Below, piece by piece: positions 63,491-64,000 of a stretch of 64,000 bases of DNA. Within the stretch, counting starts at the first letter, position 1; each line of letters begins with the position of its first letter. The stretch is taken from the NCBI RefSeq assembly GCF_002742265.1, contig NZ_MDGL01000123.1:62001-126000 (forward strand), given 5' to 3'. The DNA comes from Maribacter sp. 4G9 (GTDB lineage: Bacteria; Bacteroidota; Bacteroidia; Flavobacteriales; Flavobacteriaceae). The notes beneath the pieces are model-generated. The model did not search any database and was not told the DNA's origin. It saw only the letters and a list, made by a program, of their open reading frames with translations. Both the position numbers and the translations under genes were made by a program.

Positions 63491-64000
63491 ATGAAACTTA
63501 AGATTTTCATAATCTTCATTTCTGTAGTTTCAATTTTATCGTGTAATGATAAATTGAATCAAGAGAAAACTATAGTTTCAAAAAAAAGAGTATCGGATTT
63601 ATTGACCGGTCAAAACCTAGATTCTGAAATGATTTATCCAGATACTTTAAAGAGTGCAAAGGATACGTTTTTTCTGCGAGGTTATATTAGTCCAGAATTT
63701 GAGTTTAAAAAGAGTTACCTAATCAAGAAAAATGACACTGTAAACCAAGGAACATCAGGTGTTGAAGGAGCATATTATACGATATGGTCCGATTTGGACA
63801 CGATTAAAATCCCTCATGTCAACTACCCATTTAGACAATTGGTCAAGATTCCAATAGTATCACCAAAAGATACCACTCTCTGTATTTTAAGGTTTCAACC
63901 TAGTACTTCAAATTTTAGTGACAGCTATGTTACTGAGCATAAGGGAAAATTTGTTTTTGATATACCTGAAGTATATGAACTGGCAAACATCATCCTTTAT
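63491..64000 (+). CDS. Hypothetical lipoprotein (3' end outside the window)
   Basis: 170 codons are open from ATG at 63491 to the last base. It has signal peptide MKLKIFIIFISVVSILSC with the lipobox Cys at residue 18, then a polar mature part (RGYISPEFEFKKSYLIKK; later KFVFDIPEVYELANIILY). No family is assigned. It lies 157 bp after the LytTR gene and runs in the same direction. Confidence 0.75.
   Translation, partial: MKLKIFIIFISVVSILSCNDKLNQEKTIVSKKRVSDLLTGQNLDSEMIYPDTLKSAKDTFFLRGYISPEFEFKKSYLIKKNDTVNQGTSGVEGAYYTIWSDLDTIKIPHVNYPFRQLVKIPIVSPKDTTLCILRFQPSTSNFSDSYVTEHKGKFVFDIPEVYELANIILY

Overview
The window looks like chromosome of a marine Bacteroidetes, most likely a Flavobacteriaceae of the Zobellia/Maribacter/Arenibacter kind. 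The signs are a SusD lipoprotein, GH92 and GH28 enzymes, many Bacteroidetes lipoprotein signals, FtsX permeases ending in the same short tail, A-rich rather than Shine-Dalgarno leaders, and moderate AT richness. It divides into an ordered catabolic part (1-20485), a large accessory region (about 20500-60300), and a short housekeeping-like flank (60485-64000).

Catabolic part. A 5'-truncated SusD and a GH92 mannosidase-family lipoprotein are followed by a LacI regulator and a complete, tightly spaced myo-inositol operon: iolJ, iolB, iolC, iolD, a sodium/solute symporter, iolA, an iolE-like TIM barrel and iolG. A secreted endonuclease/exonuclease/phosphatase-fold enzyme follows. Convergent to these lies a lipoprotein metallophosphoesterase, then a divergent GH28 enzyme. 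The same 14-bp LacI-type palindrome occurs before iolJ (5507-5520) and in the metallophosphoesterase/GH28 intergenic region (18624-18637). This suggests one regulon in which surface enzymes strip mannose and phosphate from an inositol-containing conjugate and the cell oxidises the released inositol.

Accessory region. It opens with a remnant recombinase, a terminator, a sequence resembling the 3' end of a tRNA (candidate att site) and a tyrosine integrase with an excisionase-like gene. Two arrays of minus-strand genes then look like integron-type cassette arrays. Each array starts after a near-identical lipoprotein gene (34906-35391 and 51765-52250). Most units are flanked by their own 10-13 bp inverted repeat ending in AAC/GTT, and units are separated by homologous structured elements of 400-650 bp that resemble oversized attC sites. 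Array 1 carries a zinc-cluster protein, a possible nuclease, a five-gene operon (P-loop kinase, membrane protein, HNH, PIN-GNAT-ASCH, ASCH) and a GNAT/serine-hydrolase pair. Array 2 carries a serine hydrolase and a ChbG/YdjC deacetylase. An ORF-less group II intron interrupts the array 2 site, and its removal restores a perfect 13-bp inverted repeat. No integron integrase is recognisable in the window.

Between the arrays are a MarR-serine hydrolase pair, an XRE regulator, a serine hydrolase fused to a SusE/F-like domain, three tandem FtsX permeases and an IS110 fragment. After array 2 comes a mobilisation module (BfmA-like, relaxase, coupling protein), a Fic protein with a striking set of iterated 15-bp repeats, an unknown lipoprotein and a short RadC-like protein. 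The right flank has an alpha/beta hydrolase, a LytS/LytTR two-component pair and a lipoprotein cut by the window end.
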